In this document: positions 8,921 to 16,724 of the stretch, one piece after another
How positions within the stretch are numbered: the stretch's first letter is position 1
Layout of the letters: each line of letters begins with the position of its first letter
Source of the DNA: CAVQKZ01 sp963837325
GTDB lineage: Bacteria > Actinomycetota > Actinomycetes > Mycobacteriales > Jatrophihabitantaceae
Reading direction: 5' to 3'
DNA: 64,000 nucleotides
Assembly (NCBI GenBank): GCA_963837325.1
Contig: CAWIMV010000001.1
Location: forward strand, 1,984,001 to 2,048,000
Notes under the pieces: model-generated
Database searches by the model: none
What the model was told of the DNA's origin: nothing
The model's input: only the letters and a program-made list of their open reading frames with translations
Made by a program: the position numbers and the translations under genes

Positions 8921-9649
8921 TCAGCTCAGGAAACCGCGGAGCAGGGCCGCGGTGCCGTCCACGTGCTCCTCCATCTCCGACCGCGCGCGGTCGGCTTGCG
9001 CGCCGAGGATCGCATCGACGATCGCCGCGTGCTGCACGTTGGAGTGCGCGATGTTGGCCGGAATCACCGGGATGGCCCGCAGCAGTTCGTCCAGCCGCAT
9101 CTGCACGTCGGCGACTACCGCCGTCACCGAGGCGCTCCCGCCGAGCGCCGCGATGGCCAGATGCAGCCGCGAGTCGGCCAGCCTCCTGGTGGCGGCGTCG
9201 CAGTTGGTCGCCTCGTCGAGGTAACGGAGCAAGCTGGCCCGGTCGGCCGCGGTCAGCGTTCGGGTGGCAGCGAGCGCGGCCGCACCCGGCTCGACCACCC
9301 GGCGCAGGTCCAACGCGTCATCGAGCGAGTGCCCGAGCGAGCGACTGATCTGATTCGCGGGCCGGGGCCGCTGCACCTTGGGCGAGACGATGAAGGTCCC
9401 GCCGCCGCGTCCGCGCCGAGATTCCACGAGCCCGATGTCGCGCAGCGCCTTGATCGCCTCGCGCAGCGTCACCCGGCTGACCCCGAAAGTCTCGGCCAGC
9501 TCGCGTTCGGGCGGCAACTGCTCACCGTCGACAAGCACGCCAAGACGGATCGTCTGGGCGAGGCGCTCGATAGTGACTTCGAACGGGTTGCGAGCCGCCA
9601 CCGGGGCGAACAGCGTCCGGGCCCAGAGCGCCTCGACGTTGCCGGCCAT
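8921..9649 (-). CDS. GntR family transcriptional regulator, FadR type
   Basis: A 242-residue regulator with an N-terminal winged helix (about 22-88, ETFGVSRVTLREAIKAL as the recognition part) and a helical FCD effector domain after about 105. The start is set by the TGATG junction at 9647-9651, where its ATG overlaps the stop of the amidotransferase by one base; an upstream in-frame start would run into that gene. It is embedded in the amine-catabolic operon and probably controls it and the divergent permease through the 17-bp palindrome at 10488-10504. The effector is likely the amine or its gamma-glutamyl derivative. Confidence 0.9.
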   Translation of the reverse strand: MAGNVEALWARTLFAPVAARNPFEVTIERLAQTIRLGVLVDGEQLPPERELAETFGVSRVTLREAIKALRDIGLVESRRGRGGGTFIVSPKVQRPRPANQISRSLGHSLDDALDLRRVVEPGAAALAATRTLTAADRASLLRYLDEATNCDAATRRLADSRLHLAIAALGGSASVTAVVADVQMRLDELLRAIPVIPANIAHSNVQHAAIVDAILGAQADRARSEMEEHVDGTAALLRGFLS

Positions 9650-10401
9650 CAGGCGTCCACGCGGGACTGGCCGGCCCGAAAGCGAGTGCATTCTGCGACG
9701 AAACCGGAGAACAGATGACCGCCGTCATGAACCTCCGGGTGCCATTGGACCCCCACGACCCACGCGGCGTCGGCGTGCTCGATCGCCTCGACCGTGCCGT
9801 CGGCGGCCCAGCCGGTCGCCACGAGTCCGGCTCCGAGCCGACCAGCGGCCTGGTGGTGATAGGTGGCGACGGTGGCGTGTGGCCCGAGCAGCGCCGCGAC
9901 CTTGCTGCCAGGCGCCGTGCGCACTTCGTGCCGACCGTGCCGCCCTCGTGTCGGGCAGTGCCCGTCGTGGCCGACAACGTCAGGAAGATGCTGCACCAGG
10001 TCGCCGCCGAGCACCACGTTGAGCACCTGCAACCCTCGGCAGATCGCGAGTATCGGCATCGCCCGGTCCAGCGCGGCTCGCGTGAGTGCGGCCTCCCAGG
10101 CATCGCGCTCGGCTTTGGCCGGGCCGGTATGTGGGTCGCGCCGCGCTTCATACCGGGCCGGGTCGACGTCGGCGCCGCCCGTCAGAGCCAGGCCGTGGAC
10201 GCCATCAAGCACTTCCCCCGCGGCGAGGTCGAGGTCGTCGATGACGCGCACGGGCAGCAGCAGCGCCACGCCGCCCGCCCTGGCGACCGCGTCCGCGTAA
10301 CTGGCCGGCAGCAGGTCGGCGGGCTCGTTCCACACGCCCCACACGGCCGGGTCGCGGTAAGCGCTCAATCCGATCCGCGGCGGTACCCGGCTGGTGCCCA
10401 T
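9649..10401 (-). CDS. Class I glutamine amidotransferase-like gamma-glutamyl hydrolase (PuuD-like)
   Basis: A 250-residue hydrolase of the peptidase C26 type. With the start used here the nucleophile is Cys121 in LAICRGLQ, and the His-Glu pair is in VQWHPE (about 221 and 223). In the Puu pathway the enzyme releases glutamate from gamma-glutamyl-GABA; the neighbouring ligase and aldehyde dehydrogenase fit that. I place the start at 10401 because TACCAT (10408-10413) lies exactly 6 bases upstream, a leaderless layout; the longer reading to 10428 would bury this promoter. It is the first gene of the minus-strand operon. Confidence 0.9.
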   Translation of the reverse strand: MGTSRVPPRIGLSAYRDPAVWGVWNEPADLLPASYADAVARAGGVALLLPVRVIDDLDLAAGEVLDGVHGLALTGGADVDPARYEARRDPHTGPAKAERDAWEAALTRAALDRAMPILAICRGLQVLNVVLGGDLVQHLPDVVGHDGHCPTRGRHGRHEVRTAPGSKVAALLGPHATVATYHHQAAGRLGAGLVATGWAADGTVEAIEHADAAWVVGVQWHPEVHDGGHLFSGFVAECTRFRAGQSRVDA

Positions 10402-10407
10402 CGGCGA

Positions 10408-10413
10408 ATGGTA
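10408..10413 (-). promoter_or_regulatory. Candidate -10 (TACCAT) of a leaderless amine-catabolic operon transcript
   Basis: TACCAT on the minus strand is 6 bases from the proposed ATG at 10401. No good -35 was found. The spacing matches several other starts in this window. Confidence 0.35.
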
Positions 10414-10487
10414 CGTCCGCCGACCCATCCCAGCGGTTGAATCCAGCGCGTCAACTCAGCGGGCGGCTGATTCCAATCACCTCAAAA

Positions 10488-10504
10488 GGTCTAGGGACTA
10501 GACC
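10488..10504. promoter_or_regulatory. Candidate FadR-type operator GGTCTAG-GGA-CTAGACC
   Basis: Perfect 7-bp arms with a 3-bp spacer, centred in the 280-bp region between the leftward hydrolase and the rightward permease. FadR-subfamily GntR proteins typically bind GGTC/GACC half-sites, and a gene for one lies in the adjacent operon. It is the strongest palindrome in this divergent region. Confidence 0.65.
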
Positions 10505-10592
10505 GTAAGCACTCGACGGGCCTACGATCCCGGCACCGCACTGCGGAACGGTGCGCAACGCGAGACCACCGATCTCGGATCGGGAGGAGGAC

Positions 10593-10751
10593 GTGTTGAT
10601 TGCTCAGCGGACCTTCGCTGCCCGCCAAACGCACGCGACTCCGACGTTTCGCAGCCGAACTGATCCCGAGGGAGCAACGCCGTGCCTGACGCCGTGGTAC
10701 TCGACGCCGACGAGCAGCGACTCGCCGAAATGGGTTACAAGCAGGAGCTGA
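10593..10751 (+). other. Possible upstream ORF overlapping the permease start
   Basis: A GTG at 10593 (or TTG at 10596) follows a very strong Shine-Dalgarno, GGGAGGAGG at 10582-10590, and opens a frame of about 52 codons that ends at 10751, overlapping the permease start in another frame. The spacing from GTG is only 2 bases. It may be a regulatory upstream ORF or just a purine-rich stretch. Confidence 0.25.
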
Positions 10752-12316
10752 ACCGAACCTGGTCCGGCTTCTCGAACTTTGCGATCTCGTTCTCGATCAT
10801 CTCGATCCTGGCCGGCTGCTTCACCACGTTCGGTGTCGGTTGGAACAACGGCGGCCCGATGGCGATCGCGTGGGGCTGGCCGATCGTCTCGGCGTTCATC
10901 CTCGTCATCGGCCTGTGCATGTCCGAGCTGGTCTCGGCCTTTCCCACGTCCGGCGGCATCTACTGGTGGGCGTCAAAGCTCGGCGGCGCGAAAGCCGGTT
11001 ACTACACCGGCTGGCTGAACCTCATCGGACTGCTGGCCATCGATGCGTCGGTCGCCTACGGCTGCGCCACTTTCGTCGACCTCACCCTCGACACGTACAG
11101 CAAGTCCTGGGCCGCGCATTACAGCCTGACCCGGGTCTTCATCATCTTCGTCATCGTGCTTGTCCTGGTGGCACTGGTGAACATCTTCTCCAGCCACCTG
11201 CTCGCCGTGATCAACAACGTCTCGGTGTGGTGGCACGTGGCCGGGGCCAGCATCGTGGTGCTGATCCTGCTGATCGCGCCCAGCCATCACGCCAGCGCGG
11301 GGTCGGTGTTCACCCACACCGTCAACAACACCGGTTTCTTCGGCGGGCACAGCGGCGGCATCGCGTTCTTCCTGGGCGTGCTGCCGCTGTCGGTGATCCT
11401 GACCCAGTACACGATCACCGGGTACGACGCGTCCGCGCACCTTTCGGAGGAGACCCACTCGGCCGCGAACTCGGCGGCCAAGGGCATCTGGCGCTCGATC
11501 TTCTATTCCGCCATCGGCGGTTGGATCCTGCTTCTCGCGTTCCTCTTCGCCGTGCAGGACGAGAAGGGCGTGACCGCCGGCGGCGGCGGGGTGGCCGTCA
11601 TCTTCAGCCAGGCCCTCACCGTGAACTGGGCCAGCCTGATCCTGTTCATCTCCGCCGCCGGGCAGTTCTTCTGCACGGTCGCGTGCATGACGAGCACGAC
11701 CCGCATGCTGTTCGCGTTCAGCCGCGACGGAGCGGTACCCGGCTCGCGGTACTGGTCGAAGCTCAGCGCCAACCGGGTGCCGGTGCACGGCGTCGTTCTC
11801 TCGGCCATCGTCGCGGTCGTCCTCACCGCGCCGGCACTGGTCAAGGTCGACATCAACGGTGCCCCGGTGCCCGTGGCGTTCTTCGCGGTCGTCTCCATTG
11901 GCGTAGTCGGGCTCTACGTCGCCTTCGCGATTCCGATCTTCCTGCGCTGGCGGGCCGGCAACAGCTTCAAGCCCGGCGGCTGGACGCTGGGGAACAAGTA
12001 CAAGTGGATGTGCGTCGTCGCGGTGGCGGAGATCGCGGTCACCTCCTTCATCGCGATCCTCCCGACGTCGTCGGCCGGCGCTCCTTGGTACAAGGGGTTC
12101 GGTTGGTCCAGCCTGAAGTACGTCAACTACACCCCCATCGTTGTCGGGGTGCTGCTGCTCCTGCTCTGGATCGGCTGGCACCTCTCGGCCAAGAAATGGT
12201 TCACGGGTCCGAAGACGACGATCGATGTCGCGCCCGACGGTTCACCCTCCGACGAGGTTCTCCAGAAGCGCGGCGCCCTGCTCACCGACGAGCCCGGCCC
12301 CGGGGTAGTCGCCTAG
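10682..12316 (+). CDS. APC family amino acid/polyamine permease
   Basis: A 544-residue integral membrane protein with about 12 helices. SGFSNFAISFSIISILAG near residue 29 and the SELVSAFPTSGGIYWW segment near 80-95 are the conserved TM1 and TM2-TM3 regions of amino acid/GABA/choline-type APC permeases. It starts at GTG with GGGAG about 9 bases upstream. Divergent transcription from the gamma-glutamyl-amine pathway and a shared palindrome suggest that it imports the amine or amino acid consumed there. Substrate assignment is by context only. Confidence 0.9.
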   Translation: MPDAVVLDADEQRLAEMGYKQELNRTWSGFSNFAISFSIISILAGCFTTFGVGWNNGGPMAIAWGWPIVSAFILVIGLCMSELVSAFPTSGGIYWWASKLGGAKAGYYTGWLNLIGLLAIDASVAYGCATFVDLTLDTYSKSWAAHYSLTRVFIIFVIVLVLVALVNIFSSHLLAVINNVSVWWHVAGASIVVLILLIAPSHHASAGSVFTHTVNNTGFFGGHSGGIAFFLGVLPLSVILTQYTITGYDASAHLSEETHSAANSAAKGIWRSIFYSAIGGWILLLAFLFAVQDEKGVTAGGGGVAVIFSQALTVNWASLILFISAAGQFFCTVACMTSTTRMLFAFSRDGAVPGSRYWSKLSANRVPVHGVVLSAIVAVVLTAPALVKVDINGAPVPVAFFAVVSIGVVGLYVAFAIPIFLRWRAGNSFKPGGWTLGNKYKWMCVVAVAEIAVTSFIAILPTSSAGAPWYKGFGWSSLKYVNYTPIVVGVLLLLLWIGWHLSAKKWFTGPKTTIDVAPDGSPSDEVLQKRGALLTDEPGPGVVA

Positions 12317-12372
12317 CTGGCGTTCAAGCCTTACGAGGCACGCCTGTCACTGGTCGGACGCATACTCTGGCG

Positions 12373-12705
12373 ATGGCATACGACGAGGAGCTCGTGAACC
12401 GGATCCGCGAGTTGGTTCAGGATGAGGACGGGCTGACCGAGAAGCGCATGTTCGGCGGCCTGACCTTCTTGGTCAACGGCAACATGTCCGTGAGCGTCAG
12501 CAGCAAGGGCGGGCTGCTGCTCCGGGTCGATCCGAGCCAGACGTCGGCGCTGGTCCGCACCCCACACGTCGAGCGGTTCGAGATGCGCGGCCGGCCCATG
12601 GACGGCTGGTTGCGTGTCGGCGTTGCGGCGCTCGAATCCGACGACGAACTCAGCCGCTGGGTGAACTACGGCCTCGGCTATGCCCGCTCGCTACCGAGCA
12701 AGTAG
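12373..12705 (+). CDS. TfoX/Sxy N-terminal domain protein
   Basis: A 110-residue protein consisting of a single TfoX N-terminal domain: an initial helix, then EKRMFGGLTFLVNGNM at about 22-37, the characteristic glycine turn of the family. The E. coli and Haemophilus relatives activate competence genes, but actinobacterial single-domain members are uncharacterised and should not be assumed to do so. CATACT at 12361-12366 ends 6 bases before the ATG and there is no Shine-Dalgarno, so a leaderless message is likely. It is followed closely by a convergent membrane protein gene. Confidence 0.85.
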   Translation: MAYDEELVNRIRELVQDEDGLTEKRMFGGLTFLVNGNMSVSVSSKGGLLLRVDPSQTSALVRTPHVERFEMRGRPMDGWLRVGVAALESDDELSRWVNYGLGYARSLPSK

Positions 12706-12706
12706 G

Positions 12707-13915
12707 TCAGGTCAGGTATACGTACATCGCGCCGACCCCGATCGTTACGGCGGCCGCCGCGGCTAGGGGGTAACGCGAGCCGCTCCTGGCCTGCATCAGC
12801 ACGATCACTGACATTCCCCAGGACTCCAGGGTCGCGCGCAGGAACGCCACGTCGGTGTGCCACCCGCGCAATGAGAACGCGAGCAGCACCGCCAGCAGCC
12901 ACGCGCAGATCTCTCCGACGGTGGCCGTGGTCCGCCGCCGGAGGATCTGCCAGCCGGCCGCCGCGATCAGTGCGAGCAACACGACCCGTTCGACCAACTC
13001 GGCCAGCCCGATGCCCAGGCCGGACGAGCGGTGCCCGGCCACGCCCCAGAACAGCGAATCGACCACCCCGGCGCCGGGGTAGGAAGAGGCGTTCTCGCCC
13101 TGCCCGGTACGGACCGGCAAGGTGCCCCAGACATGCCACAGCCACAGCTGCCACGCTGCTGCCACCACGGCGGGAACGAGCAGCCAACCCGCCCGCCAGG
13201 TCGAGGGCGCCCGACGGCGCGCGAGCGCCCACGCCTCACCCACCACCAGGCCGACGACAATCACCAGCGTCGTCTCGCGGGCCAACACCGCGCCAGTCAG
13301 GGCGAGCGCCGCCGGCACCCAGCGCCTACGGCGGACGAAATAGATGCCGGCCAGCGCGCCGGCCCAAGCCACCGGTTCGGTCAGATCACGGCCGACCGAG
13401 ATCGACATGCAGGCTGGGATGGCCAGTACCAGCCCCAGCGGCGGAGCGCGGCCGATGTCCTGGGCCAGTGCAGTGCCGAACCAGATCGCCACGGCGACGG
13501 CGAGGACGTTGACGACGATCAACGCGACCGTCACCTCGAGTCCGGGCAACTCCGCCAGCGCGTGCGCGAGCAGCGGGGTCAAGATCCGTTGCTGCCGGTA
13601 ACCGGGCAGATCCAGGGTGATGCCGTGTGCGGTCCGCAGTCGGGTGAACGGATCGAGGGCCAGGCGGTACACGAACTGACCGTCGTAGCCGGTCGGGTGA
13701 AGCACCAGACCGGCGGGCGTCCCCGGGCCGATGTTCGCGCCGCCGGCCAGCGGGAACGCACCGGGGCTGCCCAGCCGGACCAGCCGGGCAAAGACGAAAA
13801 CAAGGACGGCCACCACGCCGGCGAAGCGGGCCTGACGAAGGGTCACGGCCGGGTCGTGCTCGTCGCGCAACGAGGCCTCGACTTCGTCCGAAGGGCGTAC
13901 CGCACAGTCCGGCAC
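12707..13915 (-). CDS. Polytopic membrane protein resembling the AZOBR_p60025 glycopolymer family
   Basis: About 402 residues with some nine to ten hydrophobic helices. After TM1 comes an extracellular loop with GYDGQFVYRLALDPF and a later LPGYRQQRILTPLLA; this YDGQ...YRxQRIL pattern marks integral membrane proteins linked to cell-surface glycopolymer formation (GT-C-like topology). No catalytic role is demonstrated. The start is uncertain: a TTG at 13933 opens the frame, but I use GTG at 13915. It has no obvious operon partners; the neighbours are a convergent TfoX protein and a divergent secreted protein. Confidence 0.75.
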   Translation of the reverse strand: MPDCAVRPSDEVEASLRDEHDPAVTLRQARFAGVVAVLVFVFARLVRLGSPGAFPLAGGANIGPGTPAGLVLHPTGYDGQFVYRLALDPFTRLRTAHGITLDLPGYRQQRILTPLLAHALAELPGLEVTVALIVVNVLAVAVAIWFGTALAQDIGRAPPLGLVLAIPACMSISVGRDLTEPVAWAGALAGIYFVRRRRWVPAALALTGAVLARETTLVIVVGLVVGEAWALARRRAPSTWRAGWLLVPAVVAAAWQLWLWHVWGTLPVRTGQGENASSYPGAGVVDSLFWGVAGHRSSGLGIGLAELVERVVLLALIAAAGWQILRRRTTATVGEICAWLLAVLLAFSLRGWHTDVAFLRATLESWGMSVIVLMQARSGSRYPLAAAAAVTIGVGAMYVYLT

Positions 13916-14099
13916 CGCGGGCTCGAGACACAATAGCGCCGCGACCTATCGCTGTCGGGCCGGACATGTGCATACCGCGAGACCGATTCGTGATCTGAGA
14001 CTTGCAACAGCGCGTGACCGGCGGGCGTCAAGTAGTCGTCACAGCCCGTCCCGGACCCACCGGGTTACGCCGCGGCTCGCACAGAAGTCAGGTACGCCG

Positions 14100-14726
14100 A
14101 TGAAACTCTCACGCACAGCAGCAGCGCTCACGATGACGGGTCTGGCCTGCGCCGCCCTCGTCGCCGGCACCGGCGGGGCCGCGGCCGCGGCCGGGCCCGT
14201 GCTGAACGGCCCGGCCCAAGGTTTCGCCCCGGTCGGCAGCACGGTCTCCATCAGCGGCACTGCGCCGGTCGGCTCGACAGTCGACATCTGGTTCCACAAG
14301 CGGACCCCGCGCTACGACCCGCAGATCTACACCAAGCGCCGCAGCCTGACGGTCGGTGCCGACGGCACCTTCAGCACGACCTACGTGGCCAACGACGATT
14401 ACCGCTACTTCGCGCAGGTTGGCAGCGCGAAGTCGAGCGCTCACCTGACCCAGGTACCGGTGCAGATCAACGGGCCGGCGACCCAGACGGCAATCCGCGA
14501 CGCCGGTTACCACCTGACCGGGCAGGCGGTTCCATACACCGTGGTCAAGTTCCATCTGCACGCCAAGGGCTTTCCGGCCAATGACTACAACATGGTGCGG
14601 ACGACGAACGTCCAGTCCGACGGCAAGTGGACCTGGAAGATCGCGTCGAACACCGACTACCGGATCTTCGCCATCTCCGCGGCCAACAATACGGTCACCC
14701 CGAGCTACCTCCTGCAGGATCGCTGA
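14100..14726 (+). CDS. Secreted protein with two Ig-like/bacterial surface repeats
   Basis: A 208-residue exported protein. The signal peptide is basic at the start (MKLSRTAAA) with a hydrophobic core and likely cleavage after GGAAAAA near residue 31. The mature part contains two similar beta-rich units, roughly 35-120 and 121-208, each with a GSTVxI or AVPYTVVKF strand and ending in a DYRYF or DYRIF motif, like Ig-like surface modules. There is no lipobox or sortase signal, so it is probably released or loosely wall-bound. The ATG at 14100 was chosen because the signal peptide starts there. It is followed by a long stem-loop at 14742-14776. Confidence 0.78.
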   Translation: MKLSRTAAALTMTGLACAALVAGTGGAAAAAGPVLNGPAQGFAPVGSTVSISGTAPVGSTVDIWFHKRTPRYDPQIYTKRRSLTVGADGTFSTTYVANDDYRYFAQVGSAKSSAHLTQVPVQINGPATQTAIRDAGYHLTGQAVPYTVVKFHLHAKGFPANDYNMVRTTNVQSDGKWTWKIASNTDYRIFAISAANNTVTPSYLLQDR

Positions 14727-14741
14727 CCGGTACCAGCTAGT

Positions 14742-14776
14742 CGGATGGGACCAGCGGATCACGCTGGTCCCGTCCG
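14742..14776 (+). terminator. Stem-loop terminator after the secreted protein gene
   Basis: GGGACCAGCG (14747-14756) pairs perfectly with CGCTGGTCCC (14762-14771) around a 5-base loop, and the stem extends by five more pairs including one G-U. It begins 15 bases after the stop codon. There is no U-tract, as is common in actinomycetes. Confidence 0.6.
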
Positions 14777-14838
14777 TCGAAGTCTGAGCAGGCAACGAGA
14801 CGGCCGCTGCATATCGCGGCTCCCTGCGGTGTGATGTG

Positions 14839-14911
14839 TAGCCCCAACGGGATTCGAACCCGTGCTACCGCCTTGAGAGGGCGGCGTCCTGGGCCACTAG
14901 ACGATGGGGCC
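14839..14911 (-). tRNA. tRNA-Glu (anticodon CTC)
   Basis: A 73-base cloverleaf on the minus strand. The acceptor stem GGCCCCA pairs with TGGGGCT (terminal G-U) plus discriminator A; the T-arm ACGGG-TTCGAAT-CCCGT is intact; the anticodon loop holds CTC. CCA is not encoded. It lies 21 bases from tRNA-Gln and is followed in the same strand and region by gltX, the enzyme that charges it. Confidence 0.95.
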
Positions 14912-14932
14912 CCAGTAACTTTCGGTCGTGCG

Positions 14933-15004
14933 CTGGGGTACCAGGACTCGAACCTAGACTAACTGAACCAGAATCAGTTGGGCTGCCAATTACCCCATAC
15001 CCCA
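14933..15004 (-). tRNA. tRNA-Gln (anticodon CTG)
   Basis: A 72-base minus-strand tRNA. Acceptor TGGGGTA pairs with TACCCCA plus discriminator G; anticodon stem ACTGA/TCAGT closes the loop TTCTGGT with anticodon CTG. CCA is not encoded. It sits between gltX and tRNA-Glu. With gatCAB also in this window, Gln-tRNA is presumably made by mischarging with Glu and then amidation. Confidence 0.95.
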
Positions 15005-15152
15005 CAGTGCGATCCGGACCGGTTGACCGGCCGGGCCGTCGTCAGACTCTACCGGACCACGGCTGAGCCCTTCAAAATGCCTCAGCTCACTGGTCGGCGC
15101 GTCGGCGGCCGGTGCATGGCTGCGGCGCGCCCGATGGCCCACGCGGCCTCGT

Positions 15153-15214
15153 TGATCAACTCGCGTCCGATGAGCGCTTTCCGGCAGATCCGCTCAGCAA
15201 GTGCGAGTTGATCA
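15153..15214. repeat. Nested, symmetric inverted repeat between tRNA-Gln and gltX
   Basis: TGATCAACTCGC (15153-15164) is the exact reverse complement of GCGAGTTGATCA (15203-15214). Inside, after 6 unpaired bases on each side, TGAGCG (15171-15176) pairs with CGCTCA (15191-15196) around a 14-base loop. The layout resembles a structured RNA or a palindromic intergenic repeat. It is 70 bases downstream of the gltX stop. I see no coding potential in 15005-15284. Confidence 0.55.
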
Positions 15215-15284
15215 CCAAGCCCGGCCCGAAACCCCCCACCTTCGCAAGGCACAGCCGCCGGAACCCGCCGCCGCGGGCCGCGAA

Positions 15285-16724
15285 TCAGCGACGGGCCGCG
15301 CGCAGGCGGGCCAGCGAACGGGAGCGTCCGAGCAGCTCCATCGACTCGAACAGCGGCGGGGACACGGTGCGCCCGGTGAGGGCCACGCGCAGCGGGCCGT
15401 AGGCGTTACGGGGCTTGAGCGCCAATCCCTCGACGAGCGCAGCTTCCAAAGACCGCTCCAGCGCCTCGGTCGTCCAGTCGTCGAGCGCCTCGAGCGCCGG
15501 GATCGCGGCCGCCAGGACAGCCTGCCCGGCGTCGCCCAACTGCTTGGCCGCGGCGGCTTCGTCGACTTCGAACTCCTCGTCGGGCACAAGCAGGAAGCGG
15601 AGCATGTCGGCACCCTCGCCCAGCGTCCGGATCCGTTCCTGCACCAACGGGGCCGCCGCGGCGAGCAGGGCCGGGTCCGCCGACCGGCCCTGGCGTTGGA
15701 CGAAGTCGGTGAGGCGGACCGCGAAGTCGTCAGGCGTCAGCAGCCGGATGTGCGTGGCGTTGATCGCCTCGGCCTTCTTCGGGTCGAACCGCGCGGGATT
15801 GGCGTTGACGTCGGCGATGTCGAACGCAGCCACCATTTCCTGCAGCGAGAAGATGTCGTGGTCGTCGGCAATCGACCAACCGAGTAGAGCAAGGTAGTTG
15901 AGCAGCCCCTCAGGCAGATAGCCGGCGTCGCGGTAGGCGTTCAGCGACGACTGCGGGTCACGTTTGGACAGCTTCTTGTTTCCCTCGCCCATGACGTAGG
16001 GCAGGTGCCCGAACTGCGGCACGAAGTCGGTGACGCCGACGTCGATCAGCGCCCGGTACAGGGCGATCTGCCGCGGGGTGGATGGCAGCAGATCCTCGCC
16101 ACGCAGCACGTGGGTGATCTTCATCAAAGCGTCGTCGACCGGGTTCACCAACGTGTAAAGCGGTTCACCGTTGGCCCGCACGACGGCGAAGTCAGGCACG
16201 CTGCCCGCGGCGAAAGTGACCTCACCCCGGACGACGTCGGTCCAGGTGAGGTCCTCGTCGGGCATCCGCAGCCGCAGCACCGCCTCGCGACCCTCGGCGC
16301 CGAATGCGGCCTTCTGCTCGGCAGTGAGATCGCGGTCGTAGCCGTCATAGCCCAGCTTGGGATTGCGCCCGGCTGCCCGGTGCCGCGCTTCGACCTCCTC
16401 GGGCGTCGAGAACGACTCGTACACGTGCCCAGCCGTCATCAAGCTGGCCACCACGTCGTCGTAGATCGCCCGCCGCTCACTCTGCCGGTAGGGCCCGTAC
16501 GGGCCGCCGACCTCGGGGCCCTCGTCCCAGTCCAAACCCAGCCAGCGCAGGGCGTCGAGCAGCTGTTGGTAGGACTCTTCGGTGTCACGAGCCGCGTCGG
16601 TGTCCTCGACCCGGAATACGTACGTGGCGCCGGTGTGCCGCGCGTAGGCCCAATTGAACAGGGCCGTGCGGATCAGGCCTACGTGCGGATTGCCGGTCGG
16701 CGAGGGGCAGAACCGCACCCTCAT
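15285..16724 (-). CDS. gltX: Glutamyl-tRNA synthetase
   Basis: A 479-residue class I aminoacyl-tRNA synthetase that attaches glutamate to tRNA-Glu. The HIGH-type motif is PSPTGNPHVG at 7-16 and the KMSKS-type motif is KLSKR at 251-255; the C-terminal anticodon-binding helices follow. Length is normal. The ATG at 16724 overlaps the stop of the FAH-family gene by 4 bases (16721-16724). No glutaminyl-tRNA synthetase is seen while gatCAB is present at 36890-40232, so this enzyme is probably non-discriminating and also charges tRNA-Gln with Glu. Confidence 0.97.
   Translation of the reverse strand: MRVRFCPSPTGNPHVGLIRTALFNWAYARHTGATYVFRVEDTDAARDTEESYQQLLDALRWLGLDWDEGPEVGGPYGPYRQSERRAIYDDVVASLMTAGHVYESFSTPEEVEARHRAAGRNPKLGYDGYDRDLTAEQKAAFGAEGREAVLRLRMPDEDLTWTDVVRGEVTFAAGSVPDFAVVRANGEPLYTLVNPVDDALMKITHVLRGEDLLPSTPRQIALYRALIDVGVTDFVPQFGHLPYVMGEGNKKLSKRDPQSSLNAYRDAGYLPEGLLNYLALLGWSIADDHDIFSLQEMVAAFDIADVNANPARFDPKKAEAINATHIRLLTPDDFAVRLTDFVQRQGRSADPALLAAAAPLVQERIRTLGEGADMLRFLLVPDEEFEVDEAAAAKQLGDAGQAVLAAAIPALEALDDWTTEALERSLEAALVEGLALKPRNAYGPLRVALTGRTVSPPLFESMELLGRSRSLARLRAARR

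Noticed and set aside
10429..10681. A metabolite riboswitch in the permease leader
   Set aside because: I could not fit the glycine, guanidine or SAM consensus motifs; only a palindrome and a possible upstream ORF are supported.
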